Origin: Oceanobacillus_B kapialis
Lineage (GTDB): Bacteria; Bacillota; Bacilli; Bacillales; Amphibacillaceae
Length of the DNA stretch: 64,000 nt
Reading direction: 5' to 3' (one strand)
Assembly (NCBI RefSeq): GCF_042685265.1
Contig: NZ_JBHUMX010000002.1
The notes under the pieces were generated by a model. It had not been told where the DNA came from. It was given only the letters and a program-made list of their open reading frames with translations, and ran no database searches. Position numbers and translations under genes: made by a program. Shown piece by piece: positions 36,725 through 46,058 of this stretch; position 1 is the first letter of the stretch, and each line of letters begins with the position of its first letter.

Positions 36725-36764
36725 AAAAACCTCCAGATCCGCTTAAGGGTCTGGAGGTTTTTTT
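36725..36764 (+). terminator. Terminator after rpsR, shared with convergent modA
   Basis: AAAACCTCCAGA and TCTGGAGGTTTT arms with a T-tract on both strands. Confidence 0.93.
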
Positions 36765-36765
36765 G

Positions 36766-37548
36766 CTATTCCCTGTTAAATCCGTGCTCTTCTAAAATAG
36801 TTGCAGCTTCATCACTTTTTAAATACGTAATGAACCTATTTGAATCTGCATGATTTGTACTAATGGTTGTAATTGCTGCTGGGAACTCGATAGAATTGTG
36901 GAGCTCGGAATCGACTGGGAAGATCATCTCAACTCGGTCCGTTTCTATTACATCGGAATAATAGACAAACCCAGCATCCACTTTGCCTGATTCGATAAAT
37001 GTTACTACCTGGGCAAGGTCTTTTGCGTATAAGAAGGAATCAGATAAAGGTTCCCAAAGATTAGCGGATTGTAAGGCCTGTTTTGCATAAGTACCGACAG
37101 GAGAGGTCTCGGGCTGTCCAAGTACAATTTTATCAAAGGTCCCCTGCTGTAACGCTTCTAGTGATGATATGCTTACATCTTCTCCAGCTGTTCCAGCGAA
37201 CACCAATTGGTTAGTAGCAAAATTTGTTCTCGAATCTGCTACAATCATCGATTGGTCCGCTAACATATCCATCCATTCCTGGTTACCTGAAATGAATAAG
37301 TCTACTGGTGCCCCTTGTTGAATTTGCTGAGCAAGCTCTCCCGAGGGGCCGTAATCGACCGTAATGGTAATATAGGGGTTTTCCTCTTCAAATGCCTCTA
37401 TTACATCTGGTAAAACGTGAGACATGCTGGAGGTCGCTGCTAGTAATAAGTGCGTTTCTTCAGTTGATTTTATAAATGAATCATTGGGGTCGTTCGAGCA
37501 AGCGGTTAAACTGACTAAGCCTATTAATAAGATTAAAAAAAGCCTCAT
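36766..37548 (-). CDS. modA: Molybdate-binding lipoprotein (ModA-like)
   Basis: Periplasmic-type binding protein for molybdate or tungstate. 260 residues. A lipoprotein signal with lipobox LTAC is followed by the ModA sequence ATSSMSHVLPDVIEAFE and SGELAQQIQQGAPVDLF. No permease or ATPase gene is adjacent: rpsR is convergent downstream and a DUF1189-like gene is upstream. So it is either an orphan or works with a transporter encoded elsewhere. Confidence 0.88.
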   Translation of the reverse strand: MRLFLILLIGLVSLTACSNDPNDSFIKSTEETHLLLAATSSMSHVLPDVIEAFEEENPYITITVDYGPSGELAQQIQQGAPVDLFISGNQEWMDMLADQSMIVADSRTNFATNQLVFAGTAGEDVSISSLEALQQGTFDKIVLGQPETSPVGTYAKQALQSANLWEPLSDSFLYAKDLAQVVTFIESGKVDAGFVYYSDVIETDRVEMIFPVDSELHNSIEFPAAITTISTNHADSNRFITYLKSDEAATILEEHGFNRE

Positions 37549-37586
37549 AAGAAATAATCCTGCTCCTAACTAAAATGTTTTTGTTC

Positions 37587-38069
37587 CTACTTCCTTCGTT
37601 TCGGATAAATACGAATGATTATATATAGCATGATAAAAATGTACAAGAAAAAAACACCTAATAGAACATCATCTACTGGAATGAGTAAAGCAATAATCAT
37701 ATATAGAATAAACGGAATCGTTGCGATAAATACACTCATTTTCCATAGCAAGGGAAATTGCAGCTTCCGGTCCATTAGTTTTGCAATACCTACTCCTATA
37801 TAAGAAATGGCAGATAATCCGATACAGACGAAAATTACCAAGGGCAAGTAGTAAAATATAAAAAAGTAGATAATGAGGAAGACGATATTCATGTCTGCTG
37901 ATATACCACTATTCCCTGCGAGTCGATTTATAAAAGCAGGAATGGAGACAAGTATTAATAGAATAAACATATAAAGGATCGCAATGTCCATACCAACGCG
38001 ATTTAGCTGGAAAGTAGCTTTCTTACTTGGGAGTTTAAGGCTTTGCAGAAAAACATGGCGGAATTTCAT
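37587..38069 (-). CDS. DUF1189-like membrane protein
   Basis: 160 residues from the ATG at 38067-38069 (MKFRHVF), 9 bases after AAGG; an ATG three codons earlier abuts the site. Four or five hydrophobic segments, with LQSLKLPSKKATFQLNRVG at the start, resemble the DUF1189 pattern; this family call is tentative. It lies 38 bases upstream of modA with no terminator, so the two may share a transcript. Function unknown. Confidence 0.65.
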   Translation of the reverse strand: MKFRHVFLQSLKLPSKKATFQLNRVGMDIAILYMFILLILVSIPAFINRLAGNSGISADMNIVFLIIYFFIFYYLPLVIFVCIGLSAISYIGVGIAKLMDRKLQFPLLWKMSVFIATIPFILYMIIALLIPVDDVLLGVFFLYIFIMLYIIIRIYPKRRK

Positions 38070-38198
38070 AACATTCATCCTTATTTTATAGTCTACCTTC
38101 TATTATAAAGGAAAATAAAGCGACATAAATGAAAAAGCATGACTTTTTCCTAACAATGTAATAAATAGCGTATGAAGCACTACAAGTTGCAACAGAAT

Positions 38199-38212
38199 AT
38201 TCCCCGGGAAAT
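38199..38212. promoter_or_regulatory. Noc-binding site (13 of 14)
   Basis: ATTCCCCGGGAAAT against the B. subtilis consensus ATTTCCCGGGAAAT, one mismatch in the left arm. It is in the 345-base divergent gap between the DUF1189-like gene and yybS, a non-coding position. Otherwise that gap is AT-rich with nothing clear. Confidence 0.8.
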
Positions 38213-38414
38213 AATATTTTCTACTGTTTTCGACAAGCCTTTCAATTAAAAACGTGTTATCATAATAGCAAGGTAATCTTTTTGTCCGCTTTGATTTAGC
38301 ATTAGGCGAATGAAGCTTCCCCCTACTTTACTGCTTACATCTTGCCGAGCAATAAGGTGGGGGGATATATGTTAAAGTGGAAGAATAATTGTTTAAAATT
38401 AGATGGGGTGCAAA

Positions 38415-39359
38415 ATGAATCAATCTAAAATTATAGTAGATGGAGCAATGATGATTGCAATATATGCCATATTATTGCTTATCGGAGTATTTGCTCCTGT
38501 TATATCAATTATCGCAATGGTACTCCTGCCTATACCTTTTGTTGTTTTTACGGCAAGGCACGGGTGGAAGCCTGCTATCGTAATGTGGCTGGGAGCCACT
38601 GTTATTTCCATACTTATTGCAACTGTTTTTGCTTTCCCTGTTACGGTCCTAATGGGAGCTGGGGGCATCATGATCGGTGCAGCGATATTCCGCAAGCTTT
38701 CGGCACATGAAACATGGGCACGAGGAACCTTTGGATTTATCTTCGGTTTGCTATTTGCCTTTGTTTTTACACAGATGGTGTTTGATGTGAATTGGGCACA
38801 AGAAATTGAACAGCAAATGAATGCTTCAATGGATGTTACCTTTGAAACGCTTGGTGATTTCGGATTATCCGATCAGCAACAGGTAGAAGAGATGATGGGG
38901 CAAACAATTGATCAAATTGTAAGCTTATTACCTGTTATGCTTGTAGGCGGTGCGGTGATAATGGCCTTTATCAGCCAATGGCTAAGTTATAAGATGATTA
39001 ATCGACTTGATAAAAGAGAACTACGGTTTCCACCGTTTAGAACGTTACGTTTTCCGACATCCCTAATTTGGGTATATTTCTTTGCATTAATAGGGTCGTT
39101 TTTAGTTGGTGACACGACCAGTTTCTTATATACTGGAGCCCAGAACATACTTGTATTAACAGGGTTACTGATGACTCTACAGGGATTTTCCTTCATATTC
39201 TTTTATGCGCATCATAAGAAAATGTCTAAAGCAATTCCTGTTTTCAGTGTCGTACTCACCCTTCTTTTCCCAACACTTTTACTGTTTCTTGTGCGCTTCA
39301 TAGGGATTATCGATTTAGGGTTTGGGATGAGAGACCGCCTTGCCAAAAAAGATGAATAA
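38415..39359 (+). CDS. yybS: DUF2232 membrane protein YybS
   Basis: 314 residues from the ATG at 38415 (MNQSKIIVDGAMM) behind GGGGTG. About eight membrane segments; the DUF2232 fold resembles energy-coupling-factor S components, but the substrate is unknown. It directly precedes gdpP, its conserved partner position in Bacillales, 38 bases away, suggesting a yybS-gdpP-rplI-dnaB operon. Confidence 0.9.
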   Translation: MNQSKIIVDGAMMIAIYAILLLIGVFAPVISIIAMVLLPIPFVVFTARHGWKPAIVMWLGATVISILIATVFAFPVTVLMGAGGIMIGAAIFRKLSAHETWARGTFGFIFGLLFAFVFTQMVFDVNWAQEIEQQMNASMDVTFETLGDFGLSDQQQVEEMMGQTIDQIVSLLPVMLVGGAVIMAFISQWLSYKMINRLDKRELRFPPFRTLRFPTSLIWVYFFALIGSFLVGDTTSFLYTGAQNILVLTGLLMTLQGFSFIFFYAHHKKMSKAIPVFSVVLTLLFPTLLLFLVRFIGIIDLGFGMRDRLAKKDE

Positions 39360-39397
39360 TCTCAAAAAATGGTTTTAAGCAGTAGGAGCTGATGAAA

Positions 39398-41368
39398 ATG
39401 CCAGATGGAAAGAAGAACCCCTTGCTAAGCAGTCATTTGTGGATTATTTACTTGTTATCTATCGTATTACTTGTTGTAATATGGTATTTCCAATGGGTGC
39501 TTGGTCTTATTATGACATTGCTATTGGGGGCGTCCTTTTATTACAGCATTCGGACGGAGAGAACACTGCAGGATGAAGCAGAACAGTATATTACAACACT
39601 ATCTTACCGAATTAAGCGAGTCGGTGAAGAGGCTCTGCTTGAGATGCCGTTTGGAATTATCTTATACAACGAGGACTATACCATCGAATGGGCTAATCCT
39701 TATATGAATCAATTTGCAGAGGATACCCTTGTTGGTGATTCACTTCAGCAATTATCTGAAGATCTTATTCCTATGATTAAAGAGAATAAAGAAAGTATAT
39801 GGTTTCACCTGGAAGGATATGAGTTCCAAACTACGGTGAAAAAGGACGAACGGTTGCTATACCTGTTTGATCGAACGAAGCAGGCTGAATTACAGCAGCT
39901 CTATCACGATGATCAAACCGTATTAGCTTTTATCTTCTTAGATAACTATGAAGAAATCACCCAAAACATGGATGACACGAGTAAGAGTCAGCTAAATTCA
40001 AGAGTAACAGAGGTACTAAACAAATGGTCCAATTCTTATGGACTTTATCTAAAGCGTACGTCACAGGAACGATTCCTTGCAGTTGGCACAAAGGATATAC
40101 TGCAGCAGCTTGAAAAGGTGAAATTCGATATTCTGGACGAGGTTCGAGAAATAAGTGGTGAACAAAACAACCCGATTACCCTTAGTATCGGCGTTGGCCA
40201 AGGAGATGTTGATCTGCCAACCTTAGGTGAACTTGCTCAATCGAGTCTTGATTTAGCCCTTGGACGTGGTGGCGACCAGGTGGCAATTAAAGACGACTCC
40301 GGTAAAGTAAGATTTTATGGCGGAAAAACGAACCCGATGGAAAAACGAACAAGGGTAAGAGCGCGCGTTATCTCCCATGCCTTGAAAGAGTTAGTGCGGG
40401 CAAGTGACAATGTAATCATTATGGGACATAAATCCCCAGATATGGATTCACTCGGTGCCGCAATTGGTATTTTAAATATTGCCAAGTCTAATGATGTAGA
40501 GGGCTATATTGTCTTTGACCCAGATGACATAGATACGGGTGTATATCGTTTAGTGGATGCTATAAAAGAGGAAGAAAGTGTCTGGCAGCATTTTATCGAA
40601 CCAGAAGAAGCAGAGTCCCTTACAGGCAACAGAAGTTTAGTTGTGGTGGTGGATACACATAAACCATCCATGGTTGCCAGCGAAGACCTGCTTCACCAAA
40701 CAGAATACAAGGTTGTCATTGACCATCACCGAAGAGCAGAAGAGTTTATCGACAATCCAACCCTTGTCTATATGGAACCATATGCCTCTTCTACTGCCGA
40801 GTTGGTTACAGAGCTATTAGAATATCAGCCGAAAAAGCTGAAGTTAAAAATGCTCGAAGCCACTGCACTGCTTGCAGGAATTATTGTAGATACGAAGAGC
40901 TTTACCTTACGAACAGGCTCCAGAACCTTTGATGCAGCCTCTTATTTGAGAGCTAAAGGTGCGGATACTGTGCTTGTCCAACAATTTCTTAAGGAAGATC
41001 TAGATTTATACATTGAGCGTAGTAAGTTAATTGAACGAGCTGAGGTGTACCGGAAGCATATTGCGATATCAAAAGCTGATGCAGGCAAGTCTTACGGCCC
41101 AGTGTTAATTGCTCAGGCTGCTGACACATTATTGACAATGAGTGGAATTAACGCATCATTTGTCATTTCCGAGCGAAAAGATGGTAGAATAGGAATTAGC
41201 GCTCGTTCATTGGGTGAAGTAAATGTACAGGTAATCATGGAAAAAATGAATGGTGGCGGTCACTTAACCAATGCCGCTACGCAAATAGAGGACACAACGA
41301 TAGATGAAGCAGAAAAGCTGCTTAAAGATATTTTAGAAGAGTATTATGAGGGGAGAGAAGCTGAATGA
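39398..41368 (+). CDS. gdpP: Cyclic di-AMP phosphodiesterase GdpP
   Basis: Hydrolyses c-di-AMP to pApA, affecting potassium, osmotic and cell-wall homeostasis. The start is the ATG at 39398 (MPDGKKN), 9 bases after GGAG. 656 residues: two membrane segments (about 12-55), a PAS domain, a degenerate GGDEF domain (GRGGDQVAI), and the DHH/DHHA1 phosphodiesterase with GHKSPDMDSLGAA, VVDTHKPSM, IDHHRR and GGGHLTNAATQ. It overlaps rplI by 4 bases. Confidence 0.97.
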   Translation: MPDGKKNPLLSSHLWIIYLLSIVLLVVIWYFQWVLGLIMTLLLGASFYYSIRTERTLQDEAEQYITTLSYRIKRVGEEALLEMPFGIILYNEDYTIEWANPYMNQFAEDTLVGDSLQQLSEDLIPMIKENKESIWFHLEGYEFQTTVKKDERLLYLFDRTKQAELQQLYHDDQTVLAFIFLDNYEEITQNMDDTSKSQLNSRVTEVLNKWSNSYGLYLKRTSQERFLAVGTKDILQQLEKVKFDILDEVREISGEQNNPITLSIGVGQGDVDLPTLGELAQSSLDLALGRGGDQVAIKDDSGKVRFYGGKTNPMEKRTRVRARVISHALKELVRASDNVIIMGHKSPDMDSLGAAIGILNIAKSNDVEGYIVFDPDDIDTGVYRLVDAIKEEESVWQHFIEPEEAESLTGNRSLVVVVDTHKPSMVASEDLLHQTEYKVVIDHHRRAEEFIDNPTLVYMEPYASSTAELVTELLEYQPKKLKLKMLEATALLAGIIVDTKSFTLRTGSRTFDAASYLRAKGADTVLVQQFLKEDLDLYIERSKLIERAEVYRKHIAISKADAGKSYGPVLIAQAADTLLTMSGINASFVISERKDGRIGISARSLGEVNVQVIMEKMNGGGHLTNAATQIEDTTIDEAEKLLKDILEEYYEGREAE

Positions 41369-41811
41369 AAGTAATTTTACTAAAAGACGTAAAAGGTAAA
41401 GGCAAAAAAGGTGAAGTAAAAAATGTTTCCGATGGTTATGCTCGGAACTACCTTTTGAAAAATAATCTGGCTGAGGAAGCTACGAATGCTAATTTAAAAG
41501 CTTTAGAGGCGAAACAGAAAAAGAATGAGCAACTAGAACAACAAGAAAAAGAAGAAGCAATGGACCTAAAAGATACACTCGCGGATCTTACAGTTGAACT
41601 AAAAGCGAAATCCGGCGATAATGGTAGGCTTTTCGGTTCCATTACGAGCAAGCAAATTGCCGAAACCTTACAAAAAGAGCATGGCTATAAAATTGATAAG
41701 CGTAAGATTGAACTCGACGAGCCGATCCGCGCACTTGGTTATACGACCGTACCGGTTAAACTACATCCAGAGGTATCCGGATCAATTAAAGTACATGTTG
41801 CAGAAAAGTAA
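41365..41811 (+). CDS. rplI: Ribosomal protein bL9
   Basis: 148 residues. It starts MKVILLKDVKGKGKKGEVKNV, has the L9 signature GYARNYLLKNNLA, then a long charged connecting helix and a C-terminal domain with LFGSITSKQIAE. Translationally coupled to gdpP by the ATGA overlap. Confidence 0.98.
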   Translation: MKVILLKDVKGKGKKGEVKNVSDGYARNYLLKNNLAEEATNANLKALEAKQKKNEQLEQQEKEEAMDLKDTLADLTVELKAKSGDNGRLFGSITSKQIAETLQKEHGYKIDKRKIELDEPIRALGYTTVPVKLHPEVSGSIKVHVAEK

Positions 41812-41936
41812 GCAACACTCGTGATGAAAAGCATATTAACGAGAAATGCTGTCTTTGTATCTGGTTTTAAGGAGGGCTCACTTGTAAAAGGTGGGCCTTC
41901 TATCATGAAATCACTAAGGAAAGGAGGCGGGGTACT

Positions 41937-43304
41937 ATGAGTGACACATGGAGTGATCGTAGACCACCACATAATATTGAAGCAGAACAATCGATTATTG
42001 GTGCCATTTTTTTAGATCCAGAGGCGTTTTCCACAGCTTCTGAGCTGTTAATGCCAGAGGATTTCTACAGAGCGGCTCACCAGCGTATTTTTGCTGCGAT
42101 GATGAAGCTTGCTGACAGAGGTGAACCGATTGATGTAGTGACAGTTACCACCTACTTACACAATGCCAAGCAGCTAGAGGAAGCAGGCGGTGTAACCTAT
42201 CTTTCCGAGGTGGCTGAAAGTGTCCCTACCTCCGCCAATATCGGCTACTATTGTAAAATAGTTGATGAAAAAGCCATACTTCGCCGTTTAATACGTTCTG
42301 CGACAGATATCGTAACTTCTGGGTTTGAGCGTGAGGATGAAGTAGAAGATGTTTTAAATGAGGCAGAGAAAACGATCTTAGAGGTCTCTGGCCGCAAAAA
42401 CTCCGGTGCCTTTAAAGCCATAAAAGATGTGCTAATTGATGTCTATGACAATATTGAACAATTACACCATCAAAGTGCTGATGTTACAGGTATACCGACG
42501 GGTTTCCGCGATTTAGATAGAATTACGTCAGGGTTCCAACGAAATGATTTGATTATCGTAGCTGCTCGTCCGTCAGTTGGTAAAACAGCCTTTGCGCTAA
42601 ACGTAGCACAGAACGTAGCCGTAAATACGGATGAAAATGTAGCGATTTTCAGTTTGGAGATGGGAGCAGATCAGCTTGTACAGCGTATGCTCTGTGCAGA
42701 GGGAAATATTGATGCACAGCGGATGCGTAATGGTCAATTACAGGCGGACGACTGGAGTAAGCTCACCATGGCGATGGGGAGTCTCTCCAATGCCGGTATT
42801 TATATTGATGATACTCCTGGTATCCGTGTAGCCGATATCCGTTCGAAATGCCGTCGTTTAAAACAGGAGCACGGCCTTGGGATGATTTTAATTGATTACC
42901 TGCAGCTTATCCAGGGGAGCGCGAATTCCAAGGAAAACCGACAACAGGAAGTATCGGAAATTTCCCGTTCCTTAAAAGGGCTTGCCCGTGAGTTAAATGT
43001 TCCACTTATCGCCCTTTCCCAGTTATCCCGTGGTGTGGAATCAAGACAGGATAAACGTCCGATGATGTCCGACCTTCGTGAATCAGGGAGTATTGAGCAG
43101 GATGCCGATATCGTTGGCTTCCTTTACCGTGATGATTATTATGATACAGAATCAGAGAAACAGAACATTATTGAAATCATCATTTCCAAACAACGTAATG
43201 GTCCAGTCGGTAACGTGGAGCTGGCATTCGTAAAAGAATATAATAAGTTCGTGGACCTGGATCACCGCTACTCCGAAAGCGACGTTCCACCAGTTCCAGT
43301 ATAA
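41937..43304 (+). CDS. dnaB: Replicative DNA helicase DnaB (B. subtilis DnaC)
   Basis: Hexameric helicase at the fork. 455 residues: an N-terminal helical domain from PHNIEAEQSIIGAIFL, then the RecA-like domain with Walker A AARPSVGKTAFALN, DYLQLI and SQLSRGVE. The ATG at 41937 follows AAAGGAGGCGG. The 125-base gap after rplI contains a weak GAGGGCTCAC/GGTGGGCCTTC hairpin without a T-tract. Gene symbol is dnaC in B. subtilis naming. Confidence 0.98.
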   Translation: MSDTWSDRRPPHNIEAEQSIIGAIFLDPEAFSTASELLMPEDFYRAAHQRIFAAMMKLADRGEPIDVVTVTTYLHNAKQLEEAGGVTYLSEVAESVPTSANIGYYCKIVDEKAILRRLIRSATDIVTSGFEREDEVEDVLNEAEKTILEVSGRKNSGAFKAIKDVLIDVYDNIEQLHHQSADVTGIPTGFRDLDRITSGFQRNDLIIVAARPSVGKTAFALNVAQNVAVNTDENVAIFSLEMGADQLVQRMLCAEGNIDAQRMRNGQLQADDWSKLTMAMGSLSNAGIYIDDTPGIRVADIRSKCRRLKQEHGLGMILIDYLQLIQGSANSKENRQQEVSEISRSLKGLARELNVPLIALSQLSRGVESRQDKRPMMSDLRESGSIEQDADIVGFLYRDDYYDTESEKQNIIEIIISKQRNGPVGNVELAFVKEYNKFVDLDHRYSESDVPPVPV

Positions 43305-43317
43305 CGATAATGCGATG

Positions 43318-43351
43318 AGCAGCCCTTCCATTGGAGTGGCTGCTTTTTTAT
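43318..43351 (+). terminator. Terminator after dnaB
   Basis: GCAGCC and GGCTGC around a CTTCCATTGGAGT loop, followed by TTTTTTA. Array 3 begins 22 bases later. Confidence 0.88.
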
Positions 43352-43372
43352 TCCGTATGTGTGGAATTGGAA

Positions 43373-43526
43373 GTCGCGCGTAAATCGTGTTGAGTCGCAC
43401 ATTAAGACTGGGAAGCCGATCGTCAACCGTACTGAGTCGCGCGCCAGCCCTGAGAAGGCGATCGCCACCCTGCAGAGTCGCGCACCAACTCCAAAAAGTA
43501 GCGCCCCATCCTACAATGTCACCCCC
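43373..43526. repeat. Tandem array 3: degenerate 20-21 bp units, core GTCGCGC
   Basis: Cores GTCGCGC, GTCGCAC, GCCGATC, GTCGCGC, GGCGATC, GTCGCGC, AGTAGCGCC and GTCACCCC start at 43373, 43394, 43415, 43436, 43457, 43477, 43497 and 43518, spaced 21,21,21,21,20,20,21. Spacers vary. It is much more diverged than arrays 1 and 2. It is followed by a C-rich, G-poor tail to about 43560 and sits in the 443-base dnaB-purA gap. Confidence 0.8.
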
Positions 43527-43615
43527 ACCCATCCAATCCACACTAACAAACCCCATACTACGAAAAAGGTATGGAATGTATTGATTTAGCACAAAGTAAA
43601 TAAAAGATAGATAAC

Positions 43616-43659
43616 TATCACGAACAATAATCCGCATATTAATATAATTGTTCGTATTT
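43616..43659 (+). promoter_or_regulatory. PurBox pair (PurR operator) upstream of purA
   Basis: TATCACGAACAAT (43616-43628) and, inverted 18 bases on, ATTGTTCGTATTT (43647-43659) form two facing PurBoxes; against AWWWCCGAACWWT the second matches 12 of 13. They lie immediately upstream of the -35, the B. subtilis arrangement, so PurR/PRPP control of purA is likely. Confidence 0.85.
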
Positions 43660-43663
43660 CACA

Positions 43664-43692
43664 TTGACTGCAAGCAAAAATATTGATAAAAT
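43664..43692 (+). promoter_or_regulatory. Sigma-A promoter of purA
   Basis: TTGACT (43664-43669), 17 bases, TAAAAT (43687-43692), 56 bases upstream of the start codon. Confidence 0.85.
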
Positions 43693-43747
43693 TACGATGG
43701 TATTTAAAGAAATAACATATAATATAAATTTTTTGTGGAGGTGCGCT

Positions 43748-45037
43748 ATGTCCTCAGTAGTAGTAGTTGGAACACAATGGGGCGATGAAGGGAAAGGAAA
43801 GATTACCGACTTCTTATCGCAAAATGCCGAAGTGGTTGCCAGATATCAAGGTGGTAACAACGCTGGACATACCATTAAATTTGATGATGTTACGTATAAA
43901 TTACATTTGATACCATCCGGAATTTTCTTTGAAGATAAAATTTGCGTGCTTGGAAATGGAATGGTTATTGATCCGAAAGCGTTTGTCGAGGAGATTGCTT
44001 ACCTGCATGAACGCAATGTATCAACAGATAATTTGCGAATTAGCAATCGCGCACATGTTATCCTGCCATATCATTTAAAACTAGATATTTTACAAGAAGA
44101 AGAAAAAGGAATTAATAAAATTGGGACAACCAAAAAAGGAATTGGCCCAGCTTATATGGATAAAGCAGCCCGTATGGGTATCCGAATTGCTGACCTTATG
44201 GATAAGGATGTCTTCCGTGACAAGCTCGAGCAAAACCTAAAAGAAAAGAACCGCCTATTTGAAAAGGTGTATGAAGTAGATCCAATCCAAGTGGAAGAAA
44301 TTCTCGATGAGTACTATGAATACGGACAGCAAATGGCAAAATACGTTTGTGATACTTCCGTAGTACTTAACGATGCACTTGATGAAGGGCGCAGAGTTCT
44401 ATTTGAAGGTGCTCAAGGTGTTATGCTCGACATTGACCAAGGAACCTATCCATTTGTTACCTCCTCTAACCCGATTGCTGGAGGCGTTACGATTGGTTCT
44501 GGTGTTGGTCCGACCAAAATCAACCATGTTGTTGGTGTATCAAAAGCGTATACAACACGTGTTGGAGATGGCCCGTTCCCGACAGAGTTACATGACGAAG
44601 TTGGCGACCAAATTAGAGAAGTAGGCCGTGAGTATGGGACGACAACTGGTAGACCACGTCGTGTTGGCTGGTTTGATAGTGTGGTAGTTCGCCATGCACG
44701 TCGTGTTAGTGGGATTACAGACCTGTCGCTAAACTCGATTGATGTTCTGACAGGAATTGAAACATTGAAGATCTGTGTAGCGTATCGCTATAAAGGGGAA
44801 GTTATCAATGAATTCCCTGCAAGCCTTTCTGCACTAGCTGAATGTGAGCCGGTTTATGAAGAAATGCCTGGCTGGACAGAGGATATTACAGGGGTTAAAA
44901 GCTTGCATGAACTACCGGCAAATGCCCGCCATTATTTAGAACGAATTTCCCAACTAACAGAAATCCCGCTTTCTGTTTTCTCCGTTGGTCCTGACCGTAG
45001 TCAAACAAATGTAGTACGTAGTGTATATAGCAGTTAA
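43748..45037 (+). CDS. purA: Adenylosuccinate synthetase
   Basis: Joins IMP and aspartate using GTP, the first step to AMP. The start is the ATG at 43748 (MSSVVVVGTQWGDEGKGK) behind GGAGGTG; the longer reading frame upstream runs through the promoter and is not coding. 429 residues, with the glycine-rich P-loop GDEGKGK at 12-18, GNNAGHT near 39 and TTTGRPRRVGW. Monocistronic, with PurBoxes and a terminator. Confidence 0.98.
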   Translation: MSSVVVVGTQWGDEGKGKITDFLSQNAEVVARYQGGNNAGHTIKFDDVTYKLHLIPSGIFFEDKICVLGNGMVIDPKAFVEEIAYLHERNVSTDNLRISNRAHVILPYHLKLDILQEEEKGINKIGTTKKGIGPAYMDKAARMGIRIADLMDKDVFRDKLEQNLKEKNRLFEKVYEVDPIQVEEILDEYYEYGQQMAKYVCDTSVVLNDALDEGRRVLFEGAQGVMLDIDQGTYPFVTSSNPIAGGVTIGSGVGPTKINHVVGVSKAYTTRVGDGPFPTELHDEVGDQIREVGREYGTTTGRPRRVGWFDSVVVRHARRVSGITDLSLNSIDVLTGIETLKICVAYRYKGEVINEFPASLSALAECEPVYEEMPGWTEDITGVKSLHELPANARHYLERISQLTEIPLSVFSVGPDRSQTNVVRSVYSS

Positions 45038-45052
45038 TCTGCATGTTAAAGA

Positions 45053-45109
45053 ATCAGCCATATAGAAAGTCTTATCGAATAAGGCTTTCCATTACGGCTG
45101 ATTTTTTCT
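45053..45109 (+). terminator. Terminator after purA
   Basis: AATCAGCC and GGCTGATT outer arms enclose an AAAGTCTTAT/ATAAGGCTTT inner hairpin and are followed by TTTTCTT. The 310-base purA-walR gap otherwise holds only the walR promoter region. Confidence 0.85.
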
Positions 45110-45186
45110 TCCCTTACTTCCCCATCCGCGAGAACTACGTTTTCCCAAAATCAGTAAAATTGCTTTTTAAGAGTAATGGGCAGGTA

Positions 45187-45215
45187 AAGACATTTGCCCA
45201 AAAGTACGATAGAAT
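45187..45215 (+). promoter_or_regulatory. Candidate promoter of the wal operon
   Basis: AAGACA (45187-45192), 17 bases, TAGAAT (45210-45215), about 130 bases upstream of walR. Confidence 0.5.
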
Positions 45216-45347
45216 AGAGGTAAGTGTTTTAAAATGAGGAGAAGTAGGCTTAAAGTAGTAAAATGGACTACTATCAGCCTAATTTGCCGATCAGGCGATG
45301 TTTTAAATCCTCTTGTAGTAAGTATGTAGAAAAAGGATGTGGCAAAA

Positions 45348-46052
45348 ATGAGTCAAAAGATATTAGTCGTTGATGATGAACAGCCAATTGCAGATATATT
45401 AAAATTCAACCTTGAGAAAGAAGGCTATGAGGTCGTGCTTGCACATGATGGGGATGAAGCCATTCAAGTAGCAGAAGCAGAGAAGCCTGATTTAATTTTA
45501 CTAGATATAATGCTGCCAAATAAGGATGGTAATGAAGTTTGCCGTGAAATTCGTAAAACACAAATGATGCCGATTATTATGTTGACCGCAAAAGATGCAG
45601 AAATTGATAAGGTGCTAGGCTTAGAATTAGGAGCAGATGACTATGTGACAAAGCCATTCAGTAATCGCGAAGTCATCGCCCGAGTAAAAGCAAACTTACG
45701 GAGACAACAAGCAGCTCCAGATGACACGGTAAAAGCAACCAAGGATATTGTTATTGGAAGCCTTGTTATCCACCCAGATGCTTATGTCGTTTCAAGAGAT
45801 GGAGAACAGATCGAACTGACCCATCGTGAGTTTGAGTTGCTTCACTATTTAGCCCGCCATATTGGGCAGGTAATGACAAGAGAGCATTTACTTGAGACTG
45901 TATGGGGCTATGACTATTTTGGTGATGTGCGCACAGTCGACGTAACAGTTCGTCGCCTTCGTGAAAAAATTGAAGAAAATCCAAGTAACCCGACTTGGAT
46001 TGTCACCCGAAGAGGTGTTGGTTATTATCTACGTAATCCTGAGCAGGAGTAA
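45348..46052 (+). CDS. walR: Essential response regulator WalR
   Basis: OmpR-family regulator of cell-wall hydrolase genes. The start is the ATG at 45348 (MSQKILVVDDE), 11 bases after AAGG. 234 residues: a receiver domain with acidic pocket Asp-Asp, the phospho-accepting Asp in LILLDIMLP near 53, and Lys in VTKPFS, then a winged helix with GDVRTVDVTVRRLREKIE. It begins walRKHIJ-htrA. Confidence 0.97.
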   Translation: MSQKILVVDDEQPIADILKFNLEKEGYEVVLAHDGDEAIQVAEAEKPDLILLDIMLPNKDGNEVCREIRKTQMMPIIMLTAKDAEIDKVLGLELGADDYVTKPFSNREVIARVKANLRRQQAAPDDTVKATKDIVIGSLVIHPDAYVVSRDGEQIELTHREFELLHYLARHIGQVMTREHLLETVWGYDYFGDVRTVDVTVRRLREKIEENPSNPTWIVTRRGVGYYLRNPEQE

Positions 46053-46058
46053 TGTAGA

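Noticed and set aside
41872..41903. Terminator between rplI and dnaB
   Set aside because: GAGGGCTCAC/GGTGGGCCTTC can pair, but mismatches and the lack of a T-tract make termination unsupported.
43664..43747. Longer purA start
   Set aside because: The added 28 codons cover the -35, -10 and leader; the ATG at 43748 has a strong GGAGGTG site and the conserved N-terminus.
45043..45237. 64-codon frame after purA
   Set aside because: It contains the purA terminator and part of the walR promoter, and has no ribosome-binding site.
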